A stretch of 5,727 nt of DNA from DASPKO01 sp035628055. Its GTDB lineage: Bacteria; Planctomycetota; Phycisphaerae; Phycisphaerales; UBA1924. The stretch is from the NCBI GenBank assembly GCA_035628055.1, contig DASPKO010000197.1, positions 1 through 5,727 of the forward strand, read 5' to 3'. The first letter of the stretch is position 1. Each line of letters starts with the position of its first letter. A model generated the notes under the pieces. That model had not been told where the DNA came from and did no database searches. It was given only the letters and a program-made list of their open reading frames with translations. Both the position numbers and the translations under genes were made by a program. Below are positions 5,498 through 5,727 of the stretch, piece after piece.

Positions 5498-5727
5498 ATG
5501 AGTATTCAACAAGGCAATCGTTCGGACCCGCTCGACGTGGTCATCGGGGCCGGCCCGGCCCACGAGCGCGACCCCAGGGCCGCCGCCGAGCAGGTCGCCG
5601 CCGCGGAGCGGGCCGAGGCCGCCGGTGACCGCTCGGCACAGATCGAGGCCCTCCGCCGGGCCGTCGCGGCCGACCCGACCGATCCGCGTCTCTTCTTCCG
5701 CCTGGCCTACGCCCTGGACCTGGCGGG
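5498..5727 (+). CDS. TPR-containing protein, N-terminal part (3' end outside window)
   Basis: Seventy-six complete codons are readable before the window ends. The start is well fixed: ATG at 5498 follows an in-frame TAG at 5486-5488, and AGGGA (5487-5491) sits six bases upstream as a modest ribosome site. Residues 1-27 are polar (MSIQQGNRSDPLD...), with no signal peptide. Residues 28-63 form a helix pair with the TPR pattern: AEAAGD at 39-44, IEALRRAVAADPTDP at 49-63 with the typical Ala and closing Pro. Residues 64-76 (RLFFRLAYALDLA) begin the next repeat's first helix. TPRs mediate protein-protein contacts. Any C-terminal effector domain, such as a glycosyltransferase or kinase, would be beyond the edge, so the function cannot be stated. 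Confidence 0.8.
   Translation, partial: MSIQQGNRSDPLDVVIGAGPAHERDPRAAAEQVAAAERAEAAGDRSAQIEALRRAVAADPTDPRLFFRLAYALDLA

Noticed and set aside
5383..5628. An 81-codon plus-strand frame overlapping the start of the TPR gene
   Set aside because: It ends in an Arg/Gly-rich shadow sequence, and the overlapping frame from 5498 has a real TPR pattern and an in-frame upstream stop.
1..5727. Search for a defence system, transposase, attachment site, tRNA or rRNA
   Set aside because: No such protein motifs, terminal inverted repeats, clover-leaf or rRNA-like sequence were seen on either strand.

Overview
The window is strongly GC-rich and reads as chromosome of a planctomycete, most likely class Phycisphaerae. 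The main evidence is one very large secreted protein. It combines tandem cysteine-rich PPC-like beta-sandwich repeats, a DCNxN...DxxEI calcium-loop linker, and a two-loop dockerin-like C-terminus ending in ...FNGC. I know this architecture from Phycisphaerales exported proteins. The lineage call is inference from protein style, because there is no rRNA or other marker here.

Layout: (1) bases 1-1037, + strand, hold the 3' part of purK (N5-carboxyaminoimidazole ribonucleotide synthase, purine biosynthesis), cut by the left edge. (2) Bases 1038-1154 are a short convergent spacer with an intrinsic terminator that serves the minus-strand gene. (3) Bases 1155-5150, - strand, hold one gene for a 1331-residue exported protein. 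It has a signal peptide, a short acidic helical segment, eight tandem repeats of about 136-154 residues with eight to ten cysteines each, a calcium-loop linker and a dockerin-like end. (4) Bases 5151-5497 form a divergent intergenic region with an AT-richer island and several small inverted repeats. (5) Bases 5498-5727, + strand, hold the start of a TPR (tetratricopeptide repeat) protein cut by the right edge.

The genes do not look like one pathway. purK is housekeeping and faces the large gene tail to tail. The large gene and the TPR gene are divergent and share an upstream region, so they could be co-regulated, but nothing in the sequence proves it.

The most interesting object is the repeat protein. 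Its repeats fall into two subtypes (order B-A-A-B-A-B-A plus a distinct last repeat), with a 280/281-residue higher-order A-B period (840/843 bp). The mature chain is almost free of lysine and very rich in regularly placed cysteine. No catalytic domain is visible; a structural, surface or matrix role is inference. A longer open frame on the opposite strand is a GC-rich shadow and was rejected.
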